NCBI GenBank assembly: GCA_963766175.1
Contig: CAVXZE010000002.1
Location: forward strand, 186,001 to 250,000
From: CAVXZE01 sp963766175
Lineage (GTDB): Bacteria; Myxococcota_A; UBA9160; UBA6930
Reading direction: 5' to 3'
Length of the DNA stretch: 64,000 nucleotides
Shown here: in pieces, positions 45,886 through 54,114 of the stretch
Layout: each line of letters opens with the position of its first letter
Position numbering within the stretch: position 1 is the stretch's first letter
Notes under the pieces: generated by a model
What the model saw: only the letters and a program-made list of their open reading frames with translations
The model's database searches: none
What the model was told of the DNA's origin: nothing
Translations under genes and position numbers: made by a program

Positions 45886-47700
45886 GTGGTGGGTGCTTGC
45901 CACATCCACGCCCCGTCTCGTACCCTTACCGCGTCCTCCCCTCTTCAGCAGGAGCCGACTCTCACACGCCGAGGGCGTGTTCGTGCAGGCTTCACTCTTG
46001 CCATCCGAGGAAAGCAAATCCGCGTCTTCGGCAACACCCACGGGCTCAAGTCGAGCCAGATCAAGCGAATCGAGCGTCTCGGTCGTCGCCGTGTGCCCGC
46101 GGACCGCCTGCTCACCCACGAGCTGGCGCGCGAGCTCACGGAGATCAGCCACGAGATCCGGCGCCAGGTAGGGGTCCTGGTGGATCGCGGGGGCAGCATC
46201 GGCCACGTGATGGTCGGCGATGCTCGCTCCATCGAGATGCCGGACTGGGGGCGCATGCGCGCCGGGAAGGGCCGGCTGCGCGGCCTGCGCTGCATCCACA
46301 CCCACCTGCGCGACGAGGGCCTGACTCGAGACGATCTCACCGACCTGGCGCTGCTCCGCTTCGACGCCATGGCGAGCATCGCCACGGACGAGAACGGGCT
46401 CCCGGGTGATGCCCACGTGGCGGCGCTGCTTCCCGCCAACCAGGACGGGGACCAGATCCAGTTCCTGGATCCGGCCCCCCCGGCACAGCTCGACCTGGAC
46501 TTCCAGGACTGGATCCGCGCCCTCGAGGAGGAGCTCGCGCGAACTACCCAGACCCGAAGCGTCGGCGACGGGGAGCGCGCGATCCTGGTCTCGGTGACGG
46601 CGGGACGCAAGCCCGACGATCTCGAGTACTCCATCGAAGAGCTCAAGGAGCTGGCCCGCTCGGCCGGAGTCGACGTGGTCGACGTGGTCATCCAGCACCG
46701 CCCCAAGACCGATCGCCGGTTCGTGGTGGGACAGGGAAAGCTCCGGGACCTGATGATCCGCTGCTTCCAGTCGGGCGTGGACCTGGTGATCTTCGACGAG
46801 GATCTCACTCCCACCCAGGCCCGAAACCTGGGAGAGCGTCTGGACCTGCGGGTGATCGACCGCACCCAGCTGATCCTCGACATCTTCGCCCAGCACGCCA
46901 CCACCCGCGACGGGAAGCTCCAGGTGGAGCTGGCCCAGCTCCGGTACGTGCTCCCCCGCCTGGCCCAGCGAGACGACTCGCTCTCCCGTCTGGCCGGCGG
47001 AATCGGGGCCCGGGGACCCGGCGAGACGAAGCTCGAGGTGGACCGACGCCGGGTCCGGGACCGGATTGCGCGGCTGGATAAGGACCTCTCGAAGCTTCAC
47101 CAGCAACGAGAGGGCCGCCGCGCCTACCGAACCCGCCGGGGGCTCCCGGTGCTGTCGATCGTCGGCTACACGAACGCCGGCAAGAGCACACTGCTGCGCG
47201 CGCTCACCAAGAAGGAGGTGCACATCGAAGACAAGATGTTCGCCACCCTCGACCCGGCCTCGCGGAAGCTGCGTTTCCCCCGCGACCGCGAGGTAATCGT
47301 GACGGACACGGTGGGCTTCATACGCGAGCTGCCCCGGGACCTGATGGTGGCGTTCCACGCCACCCTCCAGGAGCTGCGGGAGGCGGACCTCTTCCTCCAC
47401 GTGGTCGACGCCTCTGCCGAGGACGTGAAGCGCCGCATGGCCGCCGTTCGCAAGGTGCTCGACGAGATCGACCTCGGCGAGACCCGAGAGCTTCTGGTCT
47501 TCAACAAGGTGGATCGGCTGCCGCCGGGACAGGGCGCTTCGCTGGCCGAGCTCCACGGCGCGGTCGCGGTGTCGGCCCTGGAGCGCACCGGGCTTCGAGA
47601 GCTGCTGGAGCGGGCGGAACAGGAACTCTGGCGCGAGGACGGCAGCGGTGCGAGGGTACAGCTCGTAGAGCCGCTGGCCGCGGATGGGAGATGGAAATGA
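45886..47700 (+). CDS. hflX: ribosome-associated GTPase HflX
   Basis: 604 aa. Long-form HflX: an N-terminal region (about residues 40-190) with VFGNTHGLKSSQIKRIERL, the HflX glycine block GGIGARGPGETKLE, a coiled helix, then the GTPase with GYTNAGKSTL, DTVGFIRELP and NKVD. HflX splits stalled ribosomes under stress. GTG 45886 is taken because a G-rich ribosome site precedes it; the first 40 residues show no family similarity and no other ATG/GTG/TTG fits before conserved sequence. The stop overlaps the next gene (ATGA). Confidence 0.93.
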   Translation: MVGACHIHAPSRTLTASSPLQQEPTLTRRGRVRAGFTLAIRGKQIRVFGNTHGLKSSQIKRIERLGRRRVPADRLLTHELARELTEISHEIRRQVGVLVDRGGSIGHVMVGDARSIEMPDWGRMRAGKGRLRGLRCIHTHLRDEGLTRDDLTDLALLRFDAMASIATDENGLPGDAHVAALLPANQDGDQIQFLDPAPPAQLDLDFQDWIRALEEELARTTQTRSVGDGERAILVSVTAGRKPDDLEYSIEELKELARSAGVDVVDVVIQHRPKTDRRFVVGQGKLRDLMIRCFQSGVDLVIFDEDLTPTQARNLGERLDLRVIDRTQLILDIFAQHATTRDGKLQVELAQLRYVLPRLAQRDDSLSRLAGGIGARGPGETKLEVDRRRVRDRIARLDKDLSKLHQQREGRRAYRTRRGLPVLSIVGYTNAGKSTLLRALTKKEVHIEDKMFATLDPASRKLRFPRDREVIVTDTVGFIRELPRDLMVAFHATLQELREADLFLHVVDASAEDVKRRMAAVRKVLDEIDLGETRELLVFNKVDRLPPGQGASLAELHGAVAVSALERTGLRELLERAEQELWREDGSGARVQLVEPLAADGRWK

Positions 47701-48701
47701 CGCTGCGGGCAAGGATCACCGGAGCCGGGATGTACGTCCCCGAGCGCGTGGTCACCAACAAGGACCTCGAGGAGGTCATGGACACCAGCGACGAGTGGAT
47801 CCGCCAGCGCTCGGGGGTCGAGGAGCGGCACTGGGTCGTCGAGGGCGAAACCCCGTCGGATCTCGCCGAGCAGGCGTCCCGCAGAGCCCTGGCCGACGCC
47901 GGGCTCGAAGCCGACGACCTGGACTGCATCATCCTGGCGACGCTCTCCCCCGAGCACGAGTTCCCCGGGACCTCCTTCTTCCTCCAGGAACGCCTCGGCG
48001 GCGAGACGCCCTGCTTCGATCTACGCGCCCAGTGCAGCGGCTTCCTGTTCTCGCTCAGCGTGGCCCGGAGCTACGTGCTCTCCGGACAGTTCGAGCGGAT
48101 CCTGGTGGTGGGCTGTGAGGCCCACTCCAGGGGGCTCGACATCAGCACCGAGGGACGAGACGTCTCGGTGCTCTTCGGAGACGGCGCCGGTGCGGTGATC
48201 GTCGAGGCCGACCGCGATCCCGGGAACGCCAGCGAGATTCTCGAAGTGCGCCTCCACTCCCAGGGCAAGTTCGCCAGGAAGCTGTGGGTGGAAATGGACA
48301 GCTGCGCGCAGCATCCCACCCGCCTGACCCGCGAGAACCTGGACTCGAAGCGGATCTACCCGAAGATGGAGGGAAGGTTCGTCTTCAAGCACGCGGTCAC
48401 GCGGATGCCCGAGGTGCTGCTCGAGACCCTGAATGCCGCCAGCATCAAGAAGGAGGAGGTGGATCTCTTCCTCTTCCACCAGGCGAATCTGCGCATCAAC
48501 GAGTTCGTCACCAACAGCCTCGAGATCCCGTCCGAGAAGGTGCCGAGCAACATCCAGCGCTACGGGAACTGCTCGGCGGCGTCGATCCCGATGCTGATCG
48601 CCGAGGCGAAGCAGCAGGGTGCGCTCGAACCCGGGACGATCGTGTCGATGACGGGCTTCGGATCCGGCTTCACCTGGGCCAGTGCCGTGGTGCGCTGGTA
48701 G
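47697..48701 (+). CDS. 3-oxoacyl-ACP synthase III (FabH-like)
   Basis: 334 aa thiolase-fold enzyme. The Cys-His-Asn triad is present: Cys113 in LRAQCSGFLF, His261 in LFHQANLRI and Asn291 in YGNCSAASIP. Start pattern TSDEWIRQRSGVEERH is typical of KAS III. It condenses acetyl-CoA (or another starter) with malonyl-ACP. Asn291 is followed by Cys where FabH normally has Thr. No other fab genes are adjacent, so a specialised starter or beta-ketoacyl role is possible. ATG 47697 overlaps the hflX stop; ATG 47691 is an alternative. Confidence 0.9.
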   Translation: MTLRARITGAGMYVPERVVTNKDLEEVMDTSDEWIRQRSGVEERHWVVEGETPSDLAEQASRRALADAGLEADDLDCIILATLSPEHEFPGTSFFLQERLGGETPCFDLRAQCSGFLFSLSVARSYVLSGQFERILVVGCEAHSRGLDISTEGRDVSVLFGDGAGAVIVEADRDPGNASEILEVRLHSQGKFARKLWVEMDSCAQHPTRLTRENLDSKRIYPKMEGRFVFKHAVTRMPEVLLETLNAASIKKEEVDLFLFHQANLRINEFVTNSLEIPSEKVPSNIQRYGNCSAASIPMLIAEAKQQGALEPGTIVSMTGFGSGFTWASAVVRW

Positions 48702-48797
48702 CCATGCCGCATCGCGTTGATCCACCCACTGGATAGCGCGTCGCGTCACCTTTAAGTATCTGAAATTAATGAACTAATTCGAATATCTCGGCCTCTC

Positions 48798-48825
48798 TTG
48801 ACGCACTAACGCGATGTGTTAAACT
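48798..48825 (+). promoter_or_regulatory. phasin gene promoter with operator-like spacer
   Basis: TTGACG (48798-48803), 16-bp spacer, TAAACT (48820-48825), preceded by an AT-rich stretch (48750-48785) that could act as an UP element. The spacer contains an imperfect palindrome bounded by TAAC and GTTA, and CGATGTG (48812-48818), which also occurs in the spacer of the RHH regulator's promoter. Confidence 0.6.
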
Positions 48826-48900
48826 GGTAGGGCTCCATTTTTCCCGCCTCTGAGAAGCCCGATTCCAGAGGTGTCACCATTACCCAAGGAGAGATTCGTC

Positions 48901-49287
48901 ATGGCCGAGGCCAATTTCATTGAGGAAGGCATGGATCGCATCGAAGATGCCTTCCGGTCGATCGAGAAGGATCTGAAGAGGCTCCAGAAGCGCGCGGACA
49001 AGCGCCGCCAGCAATTCGAGAAGCAAGCGGAGAAGCGGGTCAAGCAGTTCCAGAGCGACATCCGCAAGAACCCGGTCGTGAAGCGAGCCGAGAGTCTGCG
49101 CAGCGACGCTCAGAAGGCCATCGAGGAGCAGGTCGACGGCCTGCTCGCGAACCTTCGCATCGCCTCCCACACCGACGTCCATAAGCTCGAGCGCAAGGTC
49201 GCGCAGCTCAACAAGAAGGTCCGCGAGCTCGAGAAGGTCAGCAAGGTCGAGAAGGCCAGCAAGCCGGCAGCTCCAGCAGCTTCCTAG
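48901..49287 (+). CDS. phasin-like PHA granule-associated protein
   Basis: 128 aa, almost entirely helical and charged, with no signal peptide. The C-terminal TDVHKLERKVAQLNKKVRELEK heptad pattern followed by an Ala/Pro/Lys tail is typical of polyhydroxyalkanoate granule-associated (PhaI/PhaF-type) proteins; RIEDAFRSIEKDLKRLQKRA at the N-terminus is amphipathic. AAGGAGAG precedes ATG 48901. It is monocistronic, with its own promoter and terminator, suggesting strong expression. The PHA synthase is not in the window, so the assignment rests on sequence pattern alone. Confidence 0.7.
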   Translation: MAEANFIEEGMDRIEDAFRSIEKDLKRLQKRADKRRQQFEKQAEKRVKQFQSDIRKNPVVKRAESLRSDAQKAIEEQVDGLLANLRIASHTDVHKLERKVAQLNKKVRELEKVSKVEKASKPAAPAAS

Positions 49288-49314
49288 GCTTGCCATCTCG
49301 AGGCCACTTTAACG

Positions 49315-49347
49315 GGCCCGGCAGATCCCGCTCTGCCGGGCCTTTCT
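49315..49347 (+). terminator. intrinsic terminator after phasin gene
   Basis: GGCCCGGCAGA (49315-49325) and its exact complement TCTGCCGGGCC (49332-49342) flank a 6-nt loop and are followed by TTTCTCGTCT. This is the clearest Rho-independent terminator in the window. Confidence 0.88.
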
Positions 49348-49393
49348 CGTCTGCGCCCCCCCGCTACCCTTCGAGCTTCGATCGGAGGATGCC

Positions 49394-50560
49394 TTGGCCG
49401 ACTTCAGCGGTGTCGACTTCCTGCGCCTCGACGAGCTCCTCTCCGACGAGGAGCGGATGGCGCGGGACACGGTCCGGGAGTTCGTCTCCCGGGAGTTCCT
49501 TCCCGTGATCCAGGAGCACATCCGCAAGGACGGCTCCTTCCCCATGGAGCTGGTGCCGAAGATGGGCGAGCTCGGTCTCTTCGGCACCAACCTGCAGGGC
49601 TACGGCTGCCCCGGGCTGAACAACGTCGCCTACGGCCTTGCCATGCAGGAGCTCGAGCGAGGGGATTCGGGCCTGCGCTCCTTCGCTTCGGTCCAGGGCT
49701 CCCTGGTCATGTACCCGCTCTACACCTATGGCTCCGACGCCCAGAAGGACCGCTGGCTGCCCGCCATGGCGGCCGGCGAGGCGGTGGGCTGCTTCGGGCT
49801 GACCGAGCCCGATTTCGGCAGCTTCGCCCAGGGCATGCGCACCAAGGCCGAGCGGCGCGGTGGAAGCTGGCTGCTCAACGGCACCAAGCGCTGGATCACC
49901 AACGGCTCGATCGCCGACGTATCGGTGGTGTGGGCGACGACCGAGGAGGGAATCCGCGGTTTTCTGGTCGAGAAGGGCACGAAGGGATTCGAGACCCCGG
50001 ACATCAAGGGCAAGTTCTCGCTTCGAGGATCCGTCACCTCGGAGCTCTACCTCCAGGACGTGGAGGTTCCCGACGAGAGCCGCCTGCCCAAGGCGGAGGG
50101 AATGAAGGCCCCCCTCTCCTGCCTTACCCAGGCCCGTTACGGCATCTCCTGGGGGGCGATCGGCGCCGCCATGGCCTGCTACGAGGAAGTCGTCGACTAC
50201 ACCAAGGAGCGGAGGGTACAGGGCGGTTGGCTGGCGGCGAAGCAGCTCACCCAGGAGAAGCTGGTGATGATGCTGGTCGAGATCACCAAGGCCCAGCTCC
50301 TCTCCCTCCGGGTGGGGCGCCTCAAGGACGAGGGCAAGCTTCATCACACCATGGTGTCGATGGCAAAGCGGAACAACGTGAACGCCGCCCTGGAGATCGC
50401 CCGCAGCGCCCGCGACCTGCTCGGCGCCAACGGCATCGTGGACGACTACCAGTCGATGCGGCACATGGTGAACCTGGAGACGGTGCGGACCTACGAGGGC
50501 ACCCACGACATCCACACCCTGATCCTCGGCGAGCACATCACCGGAATGCGCGCTCTCTGA
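49394..50560 (+). CDS. acyl-CoA dehydrogenase, glutaryl-CoA dehydrogenase-like
   Basis: 388 aa. ACAD fold with GLTEPDFGS and TKRWITNGSIADV, and catalytic Glu368 in RTYEGTHDIHTL. GLRSFASVQGSLVMYPLYTYG (Arg95 in RSFASVQ) is the block that distinguishes glutaryl-CoA dehydrogenases, which oxidise and decarboxylate glutaryl-CoA to crotonyl-CoA during lysine or aromatic breakdown. The start is TTG 49394: GGAGG is 5 nt upstream and the nearby ATG is out of frame. Confidence 0.92.
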   Translation: MADFSGVDFLRLDELLSDEERMARDTVREFVSREFLPVIQEHIRKDGSFPMELVPKMGELGLFGTNLQGYGCPGLNNVAYGLAMQELERGDSGLRSFASVQGSLVMYPLYTYGSDAQKDRWLPAMAAGEAVGCFGLTEPDFGSFAQGMRTKAERRGGSWLLNGTKRWITNGSIADVSVVWATTEEGIRGFLVEKGTKGFETPDIKGKFSLRGSVTSELYLQDVEVPDESRLPKAEGMKAPLSCLTQARYGISWGAIGAAMACYEEVVDYTKERRVQGGWLAAKQLTQEKLVMMLVEITKAQLLSLRVGRLKDEGKLHHTMVSMAKRNNVNAALEIARSARDLLGANGIVDDYQSMRHMVNLETVRTYEGTHDIHTLILGEHITGMRAL

Positions 50561-50566
50561 GAACGG

Positions 50567-50751
50567 CTAGCCTGCTTTTCTCACCAGGTCGCGTACCCAG
50601 GGCACCGAGAGTGCCGCAGTTTCGCGGCCCTCGGACCGGAGGGCGCCGAAGGCGTACTGGGCAGTACGTCGAGGCGGCCGGAGTGAGAAGGTCGCCAAAA
50701 TGCGGTGCTATCGGCGGCCGCAGGAGCGAGCTGGTGGGAAATGCAGGCTAG
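50567..50751. repeat. full-length palindromic repeat element, copy B
   Basis: About 185 bp. The left end CTAGCCTGC..CACCAGGTCGCG (50567-50593) is complementary, with few mismatches, to the right end (50725-50751). The interior arms also pair imperfectly (GTGCCGCAGTTT near 50612 against AAAATGCGGTGC near 50697). The apex is GTAC-TGGGCA-GTAC (50655-50668). It could fold as one long hairpin. It lies between two converging genes and contains the murQ TAG stop at its right edge. No protein is encoded in it. Confidence 0.75.
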
Positions 50752-51569
50752 CCGCGGCGGGCCAGCTCGATGGCGTCGTGGGCGCTTCCGTGGCATGCCT
50801 GCAGGAGCTGCTTGGCCCGCGCCCGGTCGACCTCGCCGAGGGACATCACGATCTGGACGGCACGCCGCTCGAGCTTTCGCGATGTCGGGTGGAGGTTCGT
50901 CATCAGGTTGCCCTCCACCCGGCCGAGCCGGACCATGACCGCGGTCGAGAGCAGGTGAAGCACCATCTTCTGGGCGAGACCACCCTTCATCCGCGTCGAG
51001 CCGGCGATGACTTCGGGACCCACCACCGGGGCGATGGCGATCTCCGCTGCGGCGGCCAGCGGGGAGTGCGGGTCGCAGGTAATCGCGATGCGGCGGGCAC
51101 CGACGCTCTCCGCCTCCGCCAGGGCTCCGATCGCGAAGGGAGTATGTCCGCTGGCGGAAAGGGCAACGACGGCATCACCCGGCATCAACTCTCGTTCCCG
51201 GAGGGCGACGCGAGCGTCCTCCGCGACGTCCTCGGCGCCCTCGACGGCCCGCACCAGGGCGCCGACGCCACCCGCCATGATCCCCACCACCCGCTCCGGG
51301 GGATATCCGTAGGTGGGCGGAATCTCGGCGGCGTCGAGTACCCCGATGCGACCGCTCGTCCCAGCGCCCACGTTGAACCAGCACCCACCGCCCTGGAGGG
51401 TGAGGACGAGGATCTCGACCGCGCGCTCCACCTCCGGGAGGGCCCGCCCCACCGCCTCCACCGCGCGGTGATCCTCGGCATGGATGGCGCCTAGGATTTC
51501 CCCGACGCTGCGTCGATCCAGATCGCGCGTGGACTCCAGGATCGCCTCGGTGAGAAGATCGTCAGCCAT
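50748..51569 (-). CDS. murQ: N-acetylmuramic acid 6-phosphate etherase
   Basis: 273 aa SIS-domain enzyme that cleaves the lactyl ether of MurNAc-6-P to GlcNAc-6-P in cell-wall recycling. Seen: VGAGTSGRIGVLDAAEIPPTYG (catalytic Glu in the AAE block), ALSASGHTPFAIGAL, AGSTRMKGGLAQKMVLHLLST and GNLMTNLHPTSRKLERRA. It is slightly shorter than the usual ~300 aa, the C-terminus ending at ELARRG because the adjoining repeat supplies the stop. ATG 51569 has only a weak ribosome site. Confidence 0.93.
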   Translation of the reverse strand: MADDLLTEAILESTRDLDRRSVGEILGAIHAEDHRAVEAVGRALPEVERAVEILVLTLQGGGCWFNVGAGTSGRIGVLDAAEIPPTYGYPPERVVGIMAGGVGALVRAVEGAEDVAEDARVALRERELMPGDAVVALSASGHTPFAIGALAEAESVGARRIAITCDPHSPLAAAAEIAIAPVVGPEVIAGSTRMKGGLAQKMVLHLLSTAVMVRLGRVEGNLMTNLHPTSRKLERRAVQIVMSLGEVDRARAKQLLQACHGSAHDAIELARRG

Positions 51570-51685
51570 TGCCAGCTCTTTTCGGCAGGACTGCCTGCGG
51601 AGCTGAACCAGCCGAAGCTCCTCTCCGCGAGCTCCCAGCGGCCCCCGCTGCGGGTGCTGCTAGCGAGTTGGTGAACCGCGCGGGC

Positions 51686-51691
51686 TAGAAT
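51686..51691 (+). promoter_or_regulatory. putative -10 box of leaderless mutS2 promoter
   Basis: TAGAAT (five of six consensus positions) ends 6 nt before the mutS2 GTG at 51698; GAAAGC between them is not a ribosome site. No convincing -35 hexamer. Confidence 0.45.
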
Positions 51692-51697
51692 GAAAGC

Positions 51698-54082
51698 GTG
51701 CCGTTCAACGTCTCGCAGAAGACACTCGACCGACTGGAGTGGCCCGAGGTCGTCGAGTGGCTCCGGCGGCTCGCCCGCACGCCCCGGGGTCGGATCCGCT
51801 GCGAAGCCGACGACTCGCTCTTCGAAGAGGATCTCGGCGAGGCCCGTACCCGCCTCGCCGAGACCAGCGAAGCCAGGGCGATCCTGGACGAGGGCGCTCT
51901 CCCTCCCCTCGAAGGAGTGCGCGATCAGGCCCGGGTGCTGGGCCGTCTGCGAAAGAGAGGGGTGCTCACCGGCGAGGAGCTGCTGGGACTTCGCTCGACG
52001 CTGGGCGCGATCCACGAGACCTCGCGGTTCCTGCTGGGCCGGGCCGAGGAAGCGCCGCTCCTCGCCGGCTGGGCCCACCAGATGCTGGATCATTCGGGCC
52101 TGGAGGCGGAGATCGATGCCGCACTCGAAGCCAATGGCGAGGTCCGCGACTCGGCCTCCCCGGACCTCGCCGCCGCGCGGCGGGAGTCGCGACAGATCGC
52201 CGGCGACGTGCAACGCCGGATCGCCAGCTGCCTTCAGGACCCGGAGATCGTCGAGGCGCTATCGGATTCGTTCTTCACCATCCGCAACGACCGCTACGTG
52301 CTGCCGGTCCGCGCCGATGCCCGGGGGCGGGTCTCCGGCATCGTACACGACGCCTCCTCCACCGGGACCACCCTCTTCGTGGAGCCGCAGGCGGTGGTCG
52401 ATCTCAACAATCGGCTCAAGCAGGCCGAGCTCACCATCGAGCGGGAGACGCGGCGGGTGCTGCGCGCGCTCAGCGAGCGGGCGGCCCAGGCCCGTCCGGC
52501 GATCGAATCGAACCTGGAAATATTGGAGAGCATCGACCTGGCCTTTGCCCGAGGCGAGCTCTCCAAGGAGATGGGGGCGGTAGAACCCAGACTCGGGGAA
52601 GACGGCGTGTATCTGCTGCATCAGCTCCGCCATCCTCTCCTGCCCCTGGCGGAGGCGGTTCCCAACGACCTGCACCTGGGTGAGAGCTTCACGGTGCTGG
52701 TGCTCTCGGGTCCGAATGCCGGCGGCAAGACGGTGACGATGAAGGCGCTGGGCCTCGCGGCGCTATTCGCACGGGCGGGCCTTCACGTGCCGGCTGCCCC
52801 CGGTGCCAAGGTGGATGCGGCAGAGTCGATCCTCGCGGACATCGGTGACGAGCAGGACATCCGGGAGAGTCTCTCGACCTTCTCTGCGCACATGGCGAAC
52901 CTCTCCAGCATCGTCGCGTCGGCCGGAGAGCGCAGCCTCGTCGCGCTGGACGAGGTGGGCGTGGGAACGGATCCCGTCGAGGGCGCCTCCCTGGCCCAGG
53001 CGGTGCTGGAGGCGCTGGCCGACGCGAGAGCGCGAGTCGTCACGACCACCCACTACAACCTGCTGAAGGAGATGGCAGCAGTGGACTCGCGCTTCGCCAA
53101 CGCCAGCGTGGAGTTCGATCCAGAGACCTTGGCGCCGACCTACCGCCTGACCATGGGGTCCCCGGGCGCCTCCTCCGCCACGGCGGTCGCCGCCCGCATG
53201 GGAATGCGCCAGGACATTCTGGAGCGGGCCAACGCCCTGCTGGAGCGCGAGGACCGCCGTCTGGATCGGATGCTCTCAGAGCTCGCTGCGAGCCGACTGT
53301 CCCTCGAACGCGAGCGCATCGAGGCCACGCGACTGCGGGAGGAGAGCGAGGCAACGCGCGACCAGTACCGGAGCAAGCTCGAGCGCCTCCAGGCTCGCCG
53401 GGACAAGCTCTTCGAAGAGATGCGAGGGGAGCTGGAGAGCGGTTTTCGGGACGCTCACGCTCAGGTGGCCAGCGTGATCCGCGACCTGCAGCGGGGGGGA
53501 CGGGCGCAGGACGCGGCCCACGCGCGCGAGCGCCTGATCGCCCTGGAGGAGAAGACCCGCGTGGCCGAAGCCGAGCTGCGCGGCGACGAGGAGCAACCGG
53601 AGCCCCTCACCCGGGTCGACTGGAATCGCACCCGGCCCGGCGACCCGGTGCGGGTGCCCGGCGGTCAGCAGGGCACCCTCCGCTCGCTTCCGGATCGCAG
53701 AGGCCGGGTCAGTGTGCAGATCGGCAACGCGAAGCTCGAACTCCCGGCGGATCGGATCGCCGCACCGTCTGGCGAGCTGGCAGAGAGACGCGAGCCACGC
53801 GTGTCGGTGCAGACCGTTTCGCGCGAGGCAGCGGGCGGCTCCACCCGGTGCGATCTTCGCGGCCTGCGGGTGGACGAGGCATTGGATCGGGTCGCCTCCG
53901 CCCTGGACGACGCCGCCAGCTCGGGCGCCAACCAGCTGATGATCGTGCACGGCCTCGGAACCGGCGCCCTACGCAAGGCGATCCGCGAGCACCTGCGCGA
54001 CTCCCCCTACGTCGCGCGCTTCGAGTCCGCGGATCCTCGGGAGGGCGGCGACGGAGTCACGGTGGCTCTGCTGGAAGATTGA
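51698..54082 (+). CDS. mutS2: endonuclease MutS2
   Basis: 794 aa, typical MutS2. Core domain from the N-terminus (LDRLEWPEVVEWLRRLARTPRG), Walker A GPNAGGKT near residue 337, Walker B and D-loop SLVALDEVGVGTDPVEGASLA, a long coiled coil (about 530-640), and a C-terminal Smr nuclease domain (about 715-794) with CDLRGLRVDEAL and MIVHGLGTGALR. MutS2 acts on branched DNA or collided ribosomes rather than in mismatch repair. GTG start at 51698. Convergent with the FAD enzyme. Confidence 0.96.
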   Translation: MPFNVSQKTLDRLEWPEVVEWLRRLARTPRGRIRCEADDSLFEEDLGEARTRLAETSEARAILDEGALPPLEGVRDQARVLGRLRKRGVLTGEELLGLRSTLGAIHETSRFLLGRAEEAPLLAGWAHQMLDHSGLEAEIDAALEANGEVRDSASPDLAAARRESRQIAGDVQRRIASCLQDPEIVEALSDSFFTIRNDRYVLPVRADARGRVSGIVHDASSTGTTLFVEPQAVVDLNNRLKQAELTIERETRRVLRALSERAAQARPAIESNLEILESIDLAFARGELSKEMGAVEPRLGEDGVYLLHQLRHPLLPLAEAVPNDLHLGESFTVLVLSGPNAGGKTVTMKALGLAALFARAGLHVPAAPGAKVDAAESILADIGDEQDIRESLSTFSAHMANLSSIVASAGERSLVALDEVGVGTDPVEGASLAQAVLEALADARARVVTTTHYNLLKEMAAVDSRFANASVEFDPETLAPTYRLTMGSPGASSATAVAARMGMRQDILERANALLEREDRRLDRMLSELAASRLSLERERIEATRLREESEATRDQYRSKLERLQARRDKLFEEMRGELESGFRDAHAQVASVIRDLQRGGRAQDAAHARERLIALEEKTRVAEAELRGDEEQPEPLTRVDWNRTRPGDPVRVPGGQQGTLRSLPDRRGRVSVQIGNAKLELPADRIAAPSGELAERREPRVSVQTVSREAAGGSTRCDLRGLRVDEALDRVASALDDAASSGANQLMIVHGLGTGALRKAIREHLRDSPYVARFESADPREGGDGVTVALLED

Positions 54083-54114
54083 GCGCGCGCCGAAGGCGAG
54101 CGGAGTTCAAACCG

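Noticed and set aside
45769..47712. 647-codon open frame antisense to hflX
   Set aside because: A GC-rich shadow frame: no domain motifs, while hflX on the other strand has all GTPase motifs.
50561..50750. Small coding gene in the gap between the acyl-CoA dehydrogenase and murQ
   Set aside because: Open frames there are extensions of shadows; the DNA is a palindrome with no ribosome site.
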